18,785 bases of DNA from Bacteroidales bacterium UBA4284 (GTDB taxonomy: Bacteria > Bacteroidota > Bacteroidia > Bacteroidales > UBA932): assembly GCA_002395925.1 (NCBI GenBank), contig DGVM01000047.1, forward strand, positions 12,628-31,412. The letters are read 5' to 3'. Each line of letters starts with the position of its first letter. Position 1 is the first letter of the stretch. Position numbers and translations under genes: made by a program. Below the pieces are notes generated by a model. It did no database searches, was not told where the DNA came from, and worked only from the letters and a program-made list of their open reading frames with translations. Shown one piece after another: positions 8,191-17,216 of the stretch.

Positions 8191-11136
8191 ATGAGTAGTT
8201 TCAAAAGATATCTCCTGGCTGTGGCGGCACTGTTGCTGCTCGGCACCGGCGCTTTTGCCCAAAACACCCTCAAGGCCGTCCTTAAGGATTCTTCCAGCGG
8301 TGAGCCTGTCGGCTTTGCCACCGTTTCCCTTACCAGGGAAAAAGCAGGCAAGCCCGACAAGTATGTACTCAGCGATGCGGACGGCAAGGTCGAGATAAGC
8401 GGCGTCCGGTCAGGAACCTATATCCTGAAGGCTGAACTCCTCGGCTACAAGGCCTTTGAGAAAAAGATAAAGATGCCCGACGACAGGGAGATGGGCGAGG
8501 TCAAGATGGATCCCGACCGAGAGCAGCTCGAGGCTGCTTCCGTATCTGCCGTCGGCAATCCCATCCTGGTCAAGAAAGATACCATCGAGTACAACGCCAA
8601 CTCTTTCAAGACCACTGACAACGACGTTCTTGAGGACCTTCTCAAAAAGCTCCCCGGCTTCGACGTCTCCGAAGACGGCTCCATAACGATCAACGGTAAA
8701 ACCGTCAATAAGATAACCATAGGCGGCAAGACATTCTTCCTCGACGATCCTCAGCTTGCCTCCAAGAATATCCCTGCAAAGGTAATCAGCAAGCTCAAGG
8801 TCATCGACAAGAAGTCTGAGCAGGCCGAGTTTACCGGCATCGACGACGGCGAAGAAGAGACCGTAATCGACCTGAGCGTACGCCCCGGCATGATGAACGG
8901 CGCATTCGGCAATGTTTCCGCAGGCGGCGGCCACGACATCAAGCCCGCATCCCAGTATCCCGAGGGCAAGGACTGGAAGAACGACGGCTGGCGCTATCAG
9001 GGCGCTGCTTTTACTGGCAAATTCACAGAGAAGACACAGATTTCCATCATAGCCAACGCCAACAATACCAACAACCGCGGATTCAACGACCTGTCGGGCA
9101 ACATGATGGGCAATATGCGCGGTGGCGGCGGCGGATTCGGCGGCGGTAACGGCGGCTGGGGCGGAAACAACGGCATTACCACCTCCTGGATGGGAGGCGC
9201 CAATGTTGCTAGCAACCTGTTCGACAACAAGATGGATATCAGCGGCAACTACCTGTACAACAATACCCAGAAGTATATTGAGGAGCAGAGTTCCCGCACT
9301 ACCTACCTGTCGGACTACAATCAGATTTACAATTCCGACGGCTTCAACGACACCCGCAGCTGGGGACACCGTTTCGGCATGCGCCTGGACCACAAGTTCT
9401 CCGAGAACACTTCCGTCCTCTTCCAGCCGCAGGTTAACTTCGGCGGCGGTTCGTTCCTCCAGCAGAGTGACTACTCCACCGACTACGACCGCAGCGGCGT
9501 ACTGGAGAAGATAAACAAAGGCGATTCCGACAACAGCGGCGAAAACCGCAACGTCAACGTCAGCGGCTTCGGCCTCCTTCGCCAGAGACTCGGAAAGCCG
9601 GGCCGTACCCTTACTGTAATGGGCCGGTACAGTTTCTCCAACAACAAGCTCAACTCCTTGAACAGGTCCAATGTGTTCTCCGATTACGGTGCGGACGCTT
9701 CATGGCAGGACCATCAGGTGACCGACCAGACGATAGACCAGAAGAGCAATTCCCAGTCGGTGTTCGGGCGTGTCACATACACTGAGCCCCTGGGCGAAGG
9801 ATTCTTCGTGGAGGCCAATTATGGCTACCGCTGGTCCCGTTCCACCTCGGAAAAGAAGACATACGACAACACCAACGGCGGAGAATACGACCCTTACTAC
9901 TCCAACAGCGTCATAAATGACAGCAGGCGTCACGACATCGGCGGCAACTTCCTTTACCAGACCGACAAGTTCCGCGCCCAGCTGGGCTTCTCGGCCATCC
10001 CTACCACCACCCACAACGAGACATACCGCGCCGGGCAGCAGCTCGACCCTTACGATGATACCCGCTGGCGCTTTGCTCCTACGGGAATGCTCTGGTGGGA
10101 GATGGGAGAAAATGCCAACATGCGCATGTTCTACCGCGGCTCCTCCAACCAGCCGAGCGTCTCTCAGCTCATACCGGTGCCCGACAATACCAACCCGCTC
10201 CGGATTTCGTTCGGTAATCCCTATCTGGCACCCTACTTCAGCCACAATCTGTTCGGCGACTACCGCTTCAACAACAAGAAGACATTTACTTCCGTCAACG
10301 TGCGTTTCAACGGCAGTTACGTGCAGGACGCCATAACCAGCGCAACCTGGTACGGCACCAACGGCGCTGCCTACTCCATGCCTTTCAACGGACACGACTC
10401 CTTCAGCTTCGGCGCCAATCTGTTCGCCAACATCCCCCTGGGACAGTCCGGTTTCAGCATCAGCGAGATGGCAAGGGCCAACTACAGCACCAATGCTTCC
10501 TTTATCGGAGGCGACGACGTGACCGCCCTCATCGACAACTATTACGATGCGCAGACCGGCGACATGCAGTACAAGGAGTTCATGGAGGCATACGAGCGCG
10601 GAGATTTCAAATTCCAGGAGAACGTCATCAGGACCGTCAGCGCGACTGAACGCCTGAGGGTGACGTACCGCAAAGACAACATCGAGCTCGCCCTCAGCGG
10701 ACGCACGAGGGTCAATAAGTCCTGGTACACCATCAGTGAAAAGGAAGTCAACCCTACCTTCAACAACCAGGTCAGGGCTTCCGTCAACTGGACCTGGGAC
10801 TCTCCGGGACTCACCTTCAAGAGCGAATACAACTACAACTGGTACAACGGTTACGAGAGCTCCCTGAACTATCGGCCCGAGCATATCCTTAACGCCGAAA
10901 TCCAGAAACTCCTCTTCAAGAAGAAGGTGACTCTTGCGCTCAAGGGCTACGACATTCTCGGACAGGCCAAGAACGTAAGCGTATCCGACAGTTCCAACTA
11001 CCATTCCGAGGTTTACAACAACACCCTTGGGCGCTATATAATCCTTTCGTTGACCTATCGCTTCGGCAACTTTGACCGTTCCAAGATGCGTGGCCCCGGA
11101 GGCCATGGCGGTCCCGGCGGTCCCGGCCGCAGATAG
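8191..11136 (+). CDS. TonB-dependent-receptor-like outer membrane beta-barrel protein with carboxypeptidase-regulatory-like domain
   Basis: The protein is 981 residues. Residues 1-24 are a signal peptide ending AFAQ. About 25-105 form a carboxypeptidase-regulatory-like Ig-type domain (GEPVGFATVSL, DADGKVEISGVRSGTYILKA). A plug-like region follows (PILVKKDTIEYNANSF, LLKKLPGFDVSEDGSITING, IGGKTFFLDDP). The remainder is a long beta-barrel with many aromatic, Asn- and Gly-rich strands, matching the OMP_b-brl_3 type family of Bacteroidota. A Gly-rich insert lies near residues 308-330 and the C-terminus is Gly/Pro/Arg-rich (RGPGGHGGPGGPGRR) rather than the usual aromatic end. There is no SusD partner next to it, so a polysaccharide role is unsupported; substrate unknown. 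A purine-rich AAGAAGG precedes the ATG by 2 nt. lnt follows 27 nt later. Confidence 0.88.
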   Translation: MSSFKRYLLAVAALLLLGTGAFAQNTLKAVLKDSSSGEPVGFATVSLTREKAGKPDKYVLSDADGKVEISGVRSGTYILKAELLGYKAFEKKIKMPDDREMGEVKMDPDREQLEAASVSAVGNPILVKKDTIEYNANSFKTTDNDVLEDLLKKLPGFDVSEDGSITINGKTVNKITIGGKTFFLDDPQLASKNIPAKVISKLKVIDKKSEQAEFTGIDDGEEETVIDLSVRPGMMNGAFGNVSAGGGHDIKPASQYPEGKDWKNDGWRYQGAAFTGKFTEKTQISIIANANNTNNRGFNDLSGNMMGNMRGGGGGFGGGNGGWGGNNGITTSWMGGANVASNLFDNKMDISGNYLYNNTQKYIEEQSSRTTYLSDYNQIYNSDGFNDTRSWGHRFGMRLDHKFSENTSVLFQPQVNFGGGSFLQQSDYSTDYDRSGVLEKINKGDSDNSGENRNVNVSGFGLLRQRLGKPGRTLTVMGRYSFSNNKLNSLNRSNVFSDYGADASWQDHQVTDQTIDQKSNSQSVFGRVTYTEPLGEGFFVEANYGYRWSRSTSEKKTYDNTNGGEYDPYYSNSVINDSRRHDIGGNFLYQTDKFRAQLGFSAIPTTTHNETYRAGQQLDPYDDTRWRFAPTGMLWWEMGENANMRMFYRGSSNQPSVSQLIPVPDNTNPLRISFGNPYLAPYFSHNLFGDYRFNNKKTFTSVNVRFNGSYVQDAITSATWYGTNGAAYSMPFNGHDSFSFGANLFANIPLGQSGFSISEMARANYSTNASFIGGDDVTALIDNYYDAQTGDMQYKEFMEAYERGDFKFQENVIRTVSATERLRVTYRKDNIELALSGRTRVNKSWYTISEKEVNPTFNNQVRASVNWTWDSPGLTFKSEYNYNWYNGYESSLNYRPEHILNAEIQKLLFKKKVTLALKGYDILGQAKNVSVSDSSNYHSEVYNNTLGRYIILSLTYRFGNFDRSKMRGPGGHGGPGGPGRR

Positions 11137-11163
11137 GACGGCACCAAATCATAATCAGACACA

Positions 11164-12789
11164 GTGAAACCCAGAATCTCCACCAGCGCAGCCCTTTGGC
11201 TGCTGAGCCTTTCTTCCGGAGTGCTGCTGAGCATCCCGTGGCTCATTCCGGGATGCGGTTTAGTGGCCCTCGTCGGATTCGTCCCTCTGCTTGTCGCAGA
11301 GTATATAGCCCATGGCGCCGGCATCAAACGCTTCTGGATCTGGCACTACAGCTGCTTTGTGCTGTGGAATGCCCTGACTACGTTCTGGGTCTGCAATGCG
11401 ACGGTAGGCGGAGGGATATTCGCAGTGCTTGCCAACGCGCTGCAGATGTCGCTGGTGTTCGGACTTTTCCGCCTTGCCCGAAAGCGTCTTGGCGGCGTGC
11501 TGCCCTACATACTTCTTGCTGCTGCATGGATAGCGTGGGAGAGATGGTATCTGACCTCGGCCCAGATTTCCTGGCCCTGGCTCGTCCTGGGTAACGCTTT
11601 CGCTACCAGCATCAATGATATCCAGTGGTACAGCATAACGGGAACCCTTGGCGGCTCTCTTTGGGTATGGTGCGGCAATCTCGGGCTCTTCTCGCTGCTG
11701 ACGGCGGTTTCCGGCGGCAGGTGGAAGGAATGGACCGGGGTGGCGCGTGCGGCCGTAATTTCGGCGCTCCTGCTGCTTTTCGCCGGCGTCCCCGTGCTTT
11801 CCGGTATTATGTACGCAACGTACCAGGAACGCTCGGAAAAGCAGGTCTCCGTAGTCATAGGCCAGCCCAATCTCGACCCCTACAAGAAGTTCGGCTCCAT
11901 GAGCCAGAGCGCCCAGAACGACCTGCTGCTCAGTCTCGTGGGGCCCGAGCTCGAAGAGAGCCCGGCAGACTTGCTTATCGCACCGGAAACGTTTACTTCC
12001 GACGTTATACTCAACGATATACATTCGTCCGCCTCGTGGCAGCGCTTTCACAGCTTCCTTGCCGGTCATCCCGGAACCGACTTTCTCTTCGGCGCGGTTA
12101 CAAACGAAATCTTCAACACCCGCAGCGCTCCGAGCCTTAACAGTTTCCCGTTTGGAAGCGGCTGGAGGATGCCTCACAACAGCGCCATAGTTCTCTCTGC
12201 TGACGGCAGGACCGAGATTTTCCACAAGAGCAAGCTTGTGGTCGGCGTGGAAATGACGCCTTATCCCAAGATATTCGTGCCCATCGACAACTGGCTTGCC
12301 CCCAAGTTCGGGGCGACTGCGCTCATGGGACGCGATTCGGGGCAGGAGGAGATTTCGCTGCTGCACCTTGCCGACGGGACACCCCTCGGATGCGCCGTGT
12401 GCTATGAATCAGTATATGGAGAGTATTGCACAGGGTATGCCTCCCGCGGCGCAGGATTCCTCACCGTCATTACCAATGATGCGTGGTGGGGCGATACGCC
12501 AGGTTACAGGCAGCATTGCAGTTACAGCTGTCTGCGGGCCATAGAGACCCGGCGCGACATCGCCCGCTGCGGCAACACCGGCATCAGCTGTTTCATCAAT
12601 CAGCGGGGCGATATAGTTTCGCGCACCCCCTGGTGGGAGGAAGCGGTGCTGCGCGGCAGCGTCAATGTCAACACCCGCCAGACATTCTTTACCCGCCACG
12701 GCGATGTCGTGGGGCGTGTCTGTACGCTGGTTTTCCTGCTGCTTGCAGCTTTACTGGCCGTCAGCCTCTTCCGCAAGCGCGAAAACTGA
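11164..12789 (+). CDS. lnt: Apolipoprotein N-acyltransferase Lnt
   Basis: Lnt transfers a phospholipid acyl chain to the N-terminal Cys of lipoproteins, the last maturation step, in the inner membrane. The protein is 541 residues. The first 220 or so are several hydrophobic membrane segments, followed by a nitrilase-fold periplasmic domain and a last membrane helix near 515-535. The catalytic triad is visible: Glu275 in IAPETF, Lys355 in FHKSKLV and Cys413 in CAVCYES, matching the known Glu-Lys-Cys triad. Glu363 matches a further conserved acidic residue. The start is GTG at 11164. No promoter-like sequence is seen in the 27 nt after the barrel gene, so co-transcription is likely. Its presence fits the lipoprotein gene at 516 as one of many clients. 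Confidence 0.93.
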   Translation: MKPRISTSAALWLLSLSSGVLLSIPWLIPGCGLVALVGFVPLLVAEYIAHGAGIKRFWIWHYSCFVLWNALTTFWVCNATVGGGIFAVLANALQMSLVFGLFRLARKRLGGVLPYILLAAAWIAWERWYLTSAQISWPWLVLGNAFATSINDIQWYSITGTLGGSLWVWCGNLGLFSLLTAVSGGRWKEWTGVARAAVISALLLLFAGVPVLSGIMYATYQERSEKQVSVVIGQPNLDPYKKFGSMSQSAQNDLLLSLVGPELEESPADLLIAPETFTSDVILNDIHSSASWQRFHSFLAGHPGTDFLFGAVTNEIFNTRSAPSLNSFPFGSGWRMPHNSAIVLSADGRTEIFHKSKLVVGVEMTPYPKIFVPIDNWLAPKFGATALMGRDSGQEEISLLHLADGTPLGCAVCYESVYGEYCTGYASRGAGFLTVITNDAWWGDTPGYRQHCSYSCLRAIETRRDIARCGNTGISCFINQRGDIVSRTPWWEEAVLRGSVNVNTRQTFFTRHGDVVGRVCTLVFLLLAALLAVSLFRKREN

Positions 12790-12805
12790 GCAGGCGTTCA
12801 TCAAA

Positions 12806-12821
12806 TATCGTATATACGATA
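12806..12821. promoter_or_regulatory. 16-nt perfect palindrome, operator candidate
   Basis: TATCGTATATACGATA is a perfect palindrome that ends 8 nt before a -7 box (TATCTTTG, 12830-12837) and covers the place where a -33 box would be. That is a classic position for a dimeric repressor or activator site. It is too short, and has no loop, to be a good RNA hairpin, so a DNA-level role is more likely. The binding protein is unknown. Confidence 0.5.
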
Positions 12822-12829
12822 AAAAGTAT

Positions 12830-12837
12830 TATCTTTG
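12830..12837 (+). promoter_or_regulatory. -7 box for the PASTA/pseudouridine synthase pair
   Basis: TATCTTTG matches TAnnTTTG exactly. It ends 6 nt before the ATG at 12844, so the transcript would be leaderless or nearly so. No TTTG is found 19 nt upstream; the palindrome at 12806-12821 occupies that region, suggesting a regulated promoter. Confidence 0.5.
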
Positions 12838-12843
12838 TGTGAT

Positions 12844-13632
12844 ATGGCAAAGAAAGACAGTTCATTCAAAGGTGCCTGGATAGTCCGCAACCTGCTGCTC
12901 GGAGTGGTGTTCGTGCTGCTTATCGTAGCTATAGCAAGCATATATCTTTCAATCCGTACGCGTCACGGCAAGGAAGTGACGGTTCCCGACCTGACGAACC
13001 TCAGCGTCGCCGATGCCCGTCATGCGGCGTCTTCGGCCGGCCTGCGCGTCCAGGTAATTGATTCCGTGTTTATGCGCAGGGTTCATCGCGGTGCGGTCGT
13101 AAGCCAGCTTCCCAAACCCGGTTCCAGCGTAAAGCCCGGCAGGAAGATTTCCCTGACCATCAACTCCGTAGTTCCCAAGAAGGTATCCATGCCCAACCTG
13201 ATACACGTCTCGCTGCGTCAGGCAAAGGCTGAACTGGTCTCCAGGGGCCTTACCCTCGGCAGGCTCAACTACGTCAGCGACATAGCCACGAACAATGTGC
13301 TCCGCCAGCAGATGCACGGACGCGACATTGCTCCCGGTCAGGAGATTTACAGCGGCTCCGTCATCGACCTCACTCTCGGACTCAACGGTTCCGACGCCAT
13401 GACATACGTACCCAAGCTTCACGGCTACAGGTATCTCAACGCGGTCAGCGCCCTGCACGACAACTCATTGAACGTCAGTGCCCTGATCTTCGACAAGTCG
13501 GTCCGGACCTACAGCGATTCGCTTGCCGCCGTAGTATATTCCCAGCGCCCTGCGGCTACCGGTTATCCGACCGTAATGGGCACCGGAGTCACACTTTACC
13601 TCAAGCTTGATGCTGACGAGCCCGCAGACTGA
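12844..13632 (+). CDS. Single-pass membrane protein with three PASTA domains
   Basis: The protein is 262 residues. A short basic cytoplasmic N-terminus is followed by one membrane helix (about 13-36) and then three tandem PASTA-like domains: about 43-108 (VTVPDLTNLSVADARHAASS), 111-180 (VSMPNLIHVSLRQAKAELVS) and 185-256 (YVPKLHGYRYLNAVSALHDN). PASTA domains in other bacteria bind peptidoglycan or muropeptides, usually as the outer part of Ser/Thr kinases or penicillin-binding proteins. Here there is no kinase or transpeptidase domain. I chose the ATG at 12844 over a TTG at 12835 that falls in the promoter box. Its 3' end overlaps the pseudouridine synthase gene by 23 nt, a pairing found across Bacteroidota. 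Its precise role is not known to me. Confidence 0.9.
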   Translation: MAKKDSSFKGAWIVRNLLLGVVFVLLIVAIASIYLSIRTRHGKEVTVPDLTNLSVADARHAASSAGLRVQVIDSVFMRRVHRGAVVSQLPKPGSSVKPGRKISLTINSVVPKKVSMPNLIHVSLRQAKAELVSRGLTLGRLNYVSDIATNNVLRQQMHGRDIAPGQEIYSGSVIDLTLGLNGSDAMTYVPKLHGYRYLNAVSALHDNSLNVSALIFDKSVRTYSDSLAAVVYSQRPAATGYPTVMGTGVTLYLKLDADEPAD

Positions 13633-14665
13633 TCCCGAGATTCTCTCCGAAGAGCAGGAACTGTTCGAGCATTTCCGCCTGGAGGTCGATCCCGGCCAGG
13701 CGCCTCTGCGCATCGACAAGTTCATGTCCACCCACATGGAGCATACTTCGCGCAACCGCGTGCAGTGCGCCATCCGCGAAGGCTTCGTGCAGGTAGGGGA
13801 CAAGACGGTAAAAGCCAACTACATAGTACGCCCTGGCGACGTCATCCGTTTCGTTATGCCGTACAGGCGCCGCGGAGTCGAGATAATTCCCCAGGACATC
13901 CCTCTCAACATAGTGTATGAAGACGACGACGTGCTCATCGTCGATAAGCCGGCTGGTATGGTGGTGCATCCCGGACACGGTAACTATGAGGGTACGCTGG
14001 TAAATGCCCTGGCATTCCATCTGGGCATCAGTCAGACGGCGGACGATGAAGGCGACGACCGCATGGGGGTGCTGGTGCATCGTATCGACAAAGACACCAG
14101 CGGACTCCTTGTGGTGGCCAAGAATGACAAAAGCCAGATGCGCCTCGCCCGTCAGTTCTTCGAACATTCGATAGAACGTCGCTATGTTGCGATAGTCTGG
14201 GGCGACATGCCGGGCGACGAGGGCACCGTGGACGCCAACCTCATGCGCGACCCTTCCGACCGTCTTCGTTTCTGTACCACTACCGACCCCGAAAAGGGCA
14301 AGAGGGCCGTCACGCACTGGAAAGTGCTGGAGCGGCTCGGCTTTGTGTCGCTGGTGGAATGTAAACTCGAAACCGGGCGCACGCACCAGATACGCGTGCA
14401 TCTTTCCAGCATAGGGCATCCCATTTTCGGCGACGAGAAATACGGCGGCACTGAAATCCGTCAGGGAACCATTTATGCCAAATACAAGCAATTCATCTCC
14501 AATTGCTTCAAGATATGCCCCCGTCAGGCGCTGCATGCCCGCACCCTGGGCTTCGTACATCCTGCGACGCGCAAATTCATCTGCTTCGAGAGCCCGATGC
14601 CGCGCGATATGTCGGAGCTGCTGGAAAAATGGCGTGCATACGCAAAAACCGGAGCAGGGGAGTAA
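13610..14665 (+). CDS. rluD: RluD/RluA-family 23S rRNA pseudouridine synthase
   Basis: The protein is 351 residues. An S4 RNA-binding domain lies at about 34-95 (LRIDKFMSTHMEHTSRNRVQ). The RluA-type catalytic domain carries the signature HRIDKDTSGLLVVAKN, with nucleophilic Asp160, and RTHQIRVHLSSIGHPIFGDE further on. RluD makes pseudouridines in helix 69 of 23S rRNA; the exact target here is inferred from domain layout, and RluC-like specificity is not excluded. I take the ATG at 13610, which overlaps the PASTA gene by 23 nt. A TTG directly before it is also in frame. It converges with lon, and the stop codon sits in the loop of the hairpin at 14649-14682. Confidence 0.92.
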   Translation: MLTSPQTDPEILSEEQELFEHFRLEVDPGQAPLRIDKFMSTHMEHTSRNRVQCAIREGFVQVGDKTVKANYIVRPGDVIRFVMPYRRRGVEIIPQDIPLNIVYEDDDVLIVDKPAGMVVHPGHGNYEGTLVNALAFHLGISQTADDEGDDRMGVLVHRIDKDTSGLLVVAKNDKSQMRLARQFFEHSIERRYVAIVWGDMPGDEGTVDANLMRDPSDRLRFCTTTDPEKGKRAVTHWKVLERLGFVSLVECKLETGRTHQIRVHLSSIGHPIFGDEKYGGTEIRQGTIYAKYKQFISNCFKICPRQALHARTLGFVHPATRKFICFESPMPRDMSELLEKWRAYAKTGAGE

Positions 14666-14682
14666 GCGTCCCTCTGCTCCGG
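14644..14682 (-). terminator. Intrinsic terminator of lon, embedded in the 3' end of the pseudouridine synthase gene
   Basis: CCGGAGCAG (14649-14657) pairs with CTGCTCCGG (14674-14682). GGGA/TCCC extend the stem past one bulged base, with a 7-nt loop. Read on the minus strand the hairpin is followed by CCGGTTTTTGCG, giving a T-tract at 14648-14644, so it fits a terminator for lon. On the plus strand no T-tract follows, but the hairpin would form at the end of the convergent gene's transcript as well. Confidence 0.8.
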
Positions 14683-14703
14683 CTCTGATATAAGCTGCAG
14701 GGC

Positions 14704-17076
14704 CTATTCGAAGATGTAGCTGATTACGTCGTCGATAGTCTCTACGTAGTGGAAGGTGAGCCCGCGGACATAGATTTCCTTGATGTCCTCCACATCCTTG
14801 CGGTTCTCTTCGGATATTACGATGGTGTGGACTCCGGCCCGCTTTGCGGCCAGTATCTTTTCCTTGATGCCTCCCACTGGCAGTACGCGTCCTCGGAGTG
14901 TCATTTCTCCTGTCATGGCTATGCCTTTCCTGACGCACTCTCCGCGCAGGGCCGAGACCATGGAGCTGACCATGGTGATACCCGCCGACGGGCCGTCCTT
15001 GGGAGTTGCACCCTCGGGTACGTGGACATGGATGTCTTTCTCGGAGAAGGTCTTGGAATCCATCTTCGCCATCTGGGGATGGGCTTTGATGTACTGGTAG
15101 GCGATGGTGGCCGATTCTTTCATCACGTCGCCCAGGTTGCCGGTCATGGTCATGACGCCCTTCCCGTTGCTCACCGAGCTCTCTACGAAGAGGATTTCGC
15201 CTCCCATCTGAGTCCAGGCGAGGCCGGTCACGACACCGGGGGCTTCGTTGCCCTTCTGCATGTCGTGGAAATTCGTAGGCAGGCCGAGATACTCCTTGAG
15301 GTGCTCCGGTTTGATGGTTCCGGGATACTCCTGACCCAGGGCTATCTTTTTGGCAGTGACACGTGCGAGCTTTGCAATCTGCTTCTCCAGACCGCGCACG
15401 CCGCTTTCGTGGGTGTACTGGTCGATGATGGCCTTGATTCCAGCAGCGCTGACCTTGAGAGTCTTGGAGTCGAGTCCGTGCTCGCGGAGCTGCTTGGGAA
15501 GGAGGAAGTTCTTGGCGATTTCCGCCTTCTCCTCTGCGAGGTAGCCGGAAACGTTGATGAGTTCCATACGGTCGAGCAGCGCAGGCTGGACCGGCGAGAT
15601 GCTGTTGGCGGTCGTAATGAACATTACCTTGCTCAGGTCGTAGTCCAGGTCGAGGTAATTGTCGTGGAAGGTGGAGTTCTGCTCGGGATCGAGAGCCTCC
15701 AGCAGCGCCGATGACGGATCGCCCTTGAAGTCGGCTCCGAGTTTGTCGATTTCGTCGAGCACGATCACCGGGTTGGAGGTGCCGGCACGCGCGATTCCGT
15801 TGAGGATACGTCCGGGGAGGGCACCGACGTATGTTTTGCGGTGGCCGCGGATTTCGGCCTCGTCGTGCATGCCGCCGAGGGAAATCCTGACATACTTGCG
15901 TCCGAGAGCCTTGGCGATGCTCTTGCCAAGCGATGTCTTGCCCACTCCCGGAGGCCCGTAGAGGCAGAGGATGGGCGATTTCATGTTGCCCTTGAGCTTG
16001 AGCACGGCAAGGTACTCGATGATACGCTCCTTAACGGTATCGAGCCCGTAGTGGTCTTCGTCAAGGATCTGCTGGGCGTGCGAAAGGTCAAGATTGTCCT
16101 CGCTGACCTCGTCCCAGGGGAGCTGCAGCATGAAGTCGAGATAATTGTACTGGATGCTGTAGTCGGGGGAGTTGGGATTGTGCTTCTGCAGGCGGGAGAG
16201 CTCTTTTTCGAAGGCCTGCGCTATGGCCTCGGGCCACTTTTTGGCAGCGGCCCTTTCGCGGAGCTTGTCCACGTCTTCGGCATCATCCATGCCGAGCTCT
16301 TCCTGGATGGTACGGAGCTGGCTGTTGAGGTAATATTCCCTCTGCTGCTGATCGATTTCGCTTTTGACCTTCTGGTTGATGTCTTGCTTGAGCTTCATCA
16401 GCTGAACCTGCATGTCGAGTATGGCGAGCAGTTTCATGGCACGCACGCTGATGTCGTCGTACTGCAGCAGTTCCATCTTCTCGCGGAAGTTCTCGACATC
16501 GATCGTGGTGGCTACGAAATTCACCAGGAACTCGAAGTTGTCGATGGCCTTGAGTGCGCCTATGGATTCGCGGGAGCCGAGATTGGACGAACGGAGCACC
16601 TGCATGGCCTTGTCCTTGATGGCCTCGGACATGGCTTTTACGTCGGCAGATGCCGCATTGTACGCCAGCTCGCGCAGGTACAGCACACGTGCGGTTATAT
16701 AAGGGTCCATGCCTACGATGGCATCGACACGGATGCGTTTGAAGGCCTGCAGAATGGCGGTCAGCGTGCCGTCAGGCATCTCCAGGGTCTTGAGGATGCG
16801 GCAGACGGTGCCGAACTCGTAGAGGTCTTCCGCCGAGGGCTCCTCGACGGTTACGTCTTTCTGCGGCACGGCGCCGATAAAGAAATCGTGCTGCTCCGCG
16901 TCCTGGATGAGACGGATGGATTTTTCCCGCCCTATGGTGATAGGGAATACCGTTCCCGGAAACACTGCGGCGTTTCGGAGCGCCAGGATCGGGAGTACGT
17001 CGGGAAGCTGGGACTCGTCGAGCTTCGAGGATACTTCTCCTTGCACGACAGGAATAATGTTTATATCTTGCTTCAT
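14704..17076 (-). CDS. lon: ATP-dependent Lon protease
   Basis: Lon is a hexameric AAA+ Ser-Lys protease degrading misfolded and regulatory proteins in the cytoplasm. The protein is 790 residues (E. coli 784). The N-terminal substrate domain (about 25-225) opens with [21 protein letters not shown] coiled segment follows, then the AAA+ module with Walker A GPPGVGKT (374-381, Lys380), Walker [11 protein letters not shown] and TTANS sensor. The protease domain contains PKDGPSAG with Ser697 and GGIKEK with Lys740, the expected 43-residue spacing of the catalytic dyad. The ATG at 17074-17076 gives a complete N-domain. It is divergent from hup across 173 nt and converges on the pseudouridine synthase gene. 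The upstream region carries a direct repeat of ACTGACAAT next to the start. Confidence 0.97.
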   Translation of the reverse strand: MKQDINIIPVVQGEVSSKLDESQLPDVLPILALRNAAVFPGTVFPITIGREKSIRLIQDAEQHDFFIGAVPQKDVTVEEPSAEDLYEFGTVCRILKTLEMPDGTLTAILQAFKRIRVDAIVGMDPYITARVLYLRELAYNAASADVKAMSEAIKDKAMQVLRSSNLGSRESIGALKAIDNFEFLVNFVATTIDVENFREKMELLQYDDISVRAMKLLAILDMQVQLMKLKQDINQKVKSEIDQQQREYYLNSQLRTIQEELGMDDAEDVDKLRERAAAKKWPEAIAQAFEKELSRLQKHNPNSPDYSIQYNYLDFMLQLPWDEVSEDNLDLSHAQQILDEDHYGLDTVKERIIEYLAVLKLKGNMKSPILCLYGPPGVGKTSLGKSIAKALGRKYVRISLGGMHDEAEIRGHRKTYVGALPGRILNGIARAGTSNPVIVLDEIDKLGADFKGDPSSALLEALDPEQNSTFHDNYLDLDYDLSKVMFITTANSISPVQPALLDRMELINVSGYLAEEKAEIAKNFLLPKQLREHGLDSKTLKVSAAGIKAIIDQYTHESGVRGLEKQIAKLARVTAKKIALGQEYPGTIKPEHLKEYLGLPTNFHDMQKGNEAPGVVTGLAWTQMGGEILFVESSVSNGKGVMTMTGNLGDVMKESATIAYQYIKAHPQMAKMDSKTFSEKDIHVHVPEGATPKDGPSAGITMVSSMVSALRGECVRKGIAMTGEMTLRGRVLPVGGIKEKILAAKRAGVHTIVISEENRKDVEDIKEIYVRGLTFHYVETIDDVISYIFE

Positions 17077-17099
17077 ATTGTCAGTGTCAAATTGTCAGT
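17077..17099 (-). repeat. Direct repeat at the lon start
   Basis: On the minus strand ACTGACAAT occurs twice (17099-17091 and 17085-17077), separated by 5 nt, the second copy touching the lon ATG. A 14-nt period is not a typical helical repeat for a dimer site. It could be a small duplication or an RNA-level element in the initiation region. Confidence 0.5.
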
Positions 17100-17166
17100 A
17101 AAAGGGTAAAATCTGTCCGAATCCCTATCTGGTCAATCTCTGTGCCAAAGAAAGACTTAAAAATAT

Positions 17167-17197
17167 TTTGATTGTTAAAAATAAAGTTATAATTTTG
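17167..17197 (+). promoter_or_regulatory. hup promoter, Bacteroidota consensus
   Basis: TTTG at 17167-17170 and TAATTTTG at 17190-17197 are separated by exactly 19 nt, a full consensus match. Transcription should start near 17203, leaving a leader of about 47 nt that contains the palindrome at 17217-17228. The surroundings are strikingly AT-rich compared with the genes. Confidence 0.8.
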
Positions 17198-17216
17198 CGT
17201 TCTCAATCAGAAACAC

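Noticed and set aside
15841..17109. Plus-strand open frame of over 400 codons opposite lon
   Set aside because: It is the complement of the well-supported lon frame and shows no family signature of its own.
17132..17147. Sigma-54-like site on the lon strand (TGGCAC-N5-TTGAC)
   Set aside because: The -24 half fits but the -12 GC is GA here, and no enhancer-type site or RpoN-dependent context is visible; a single partial match is likely chance.
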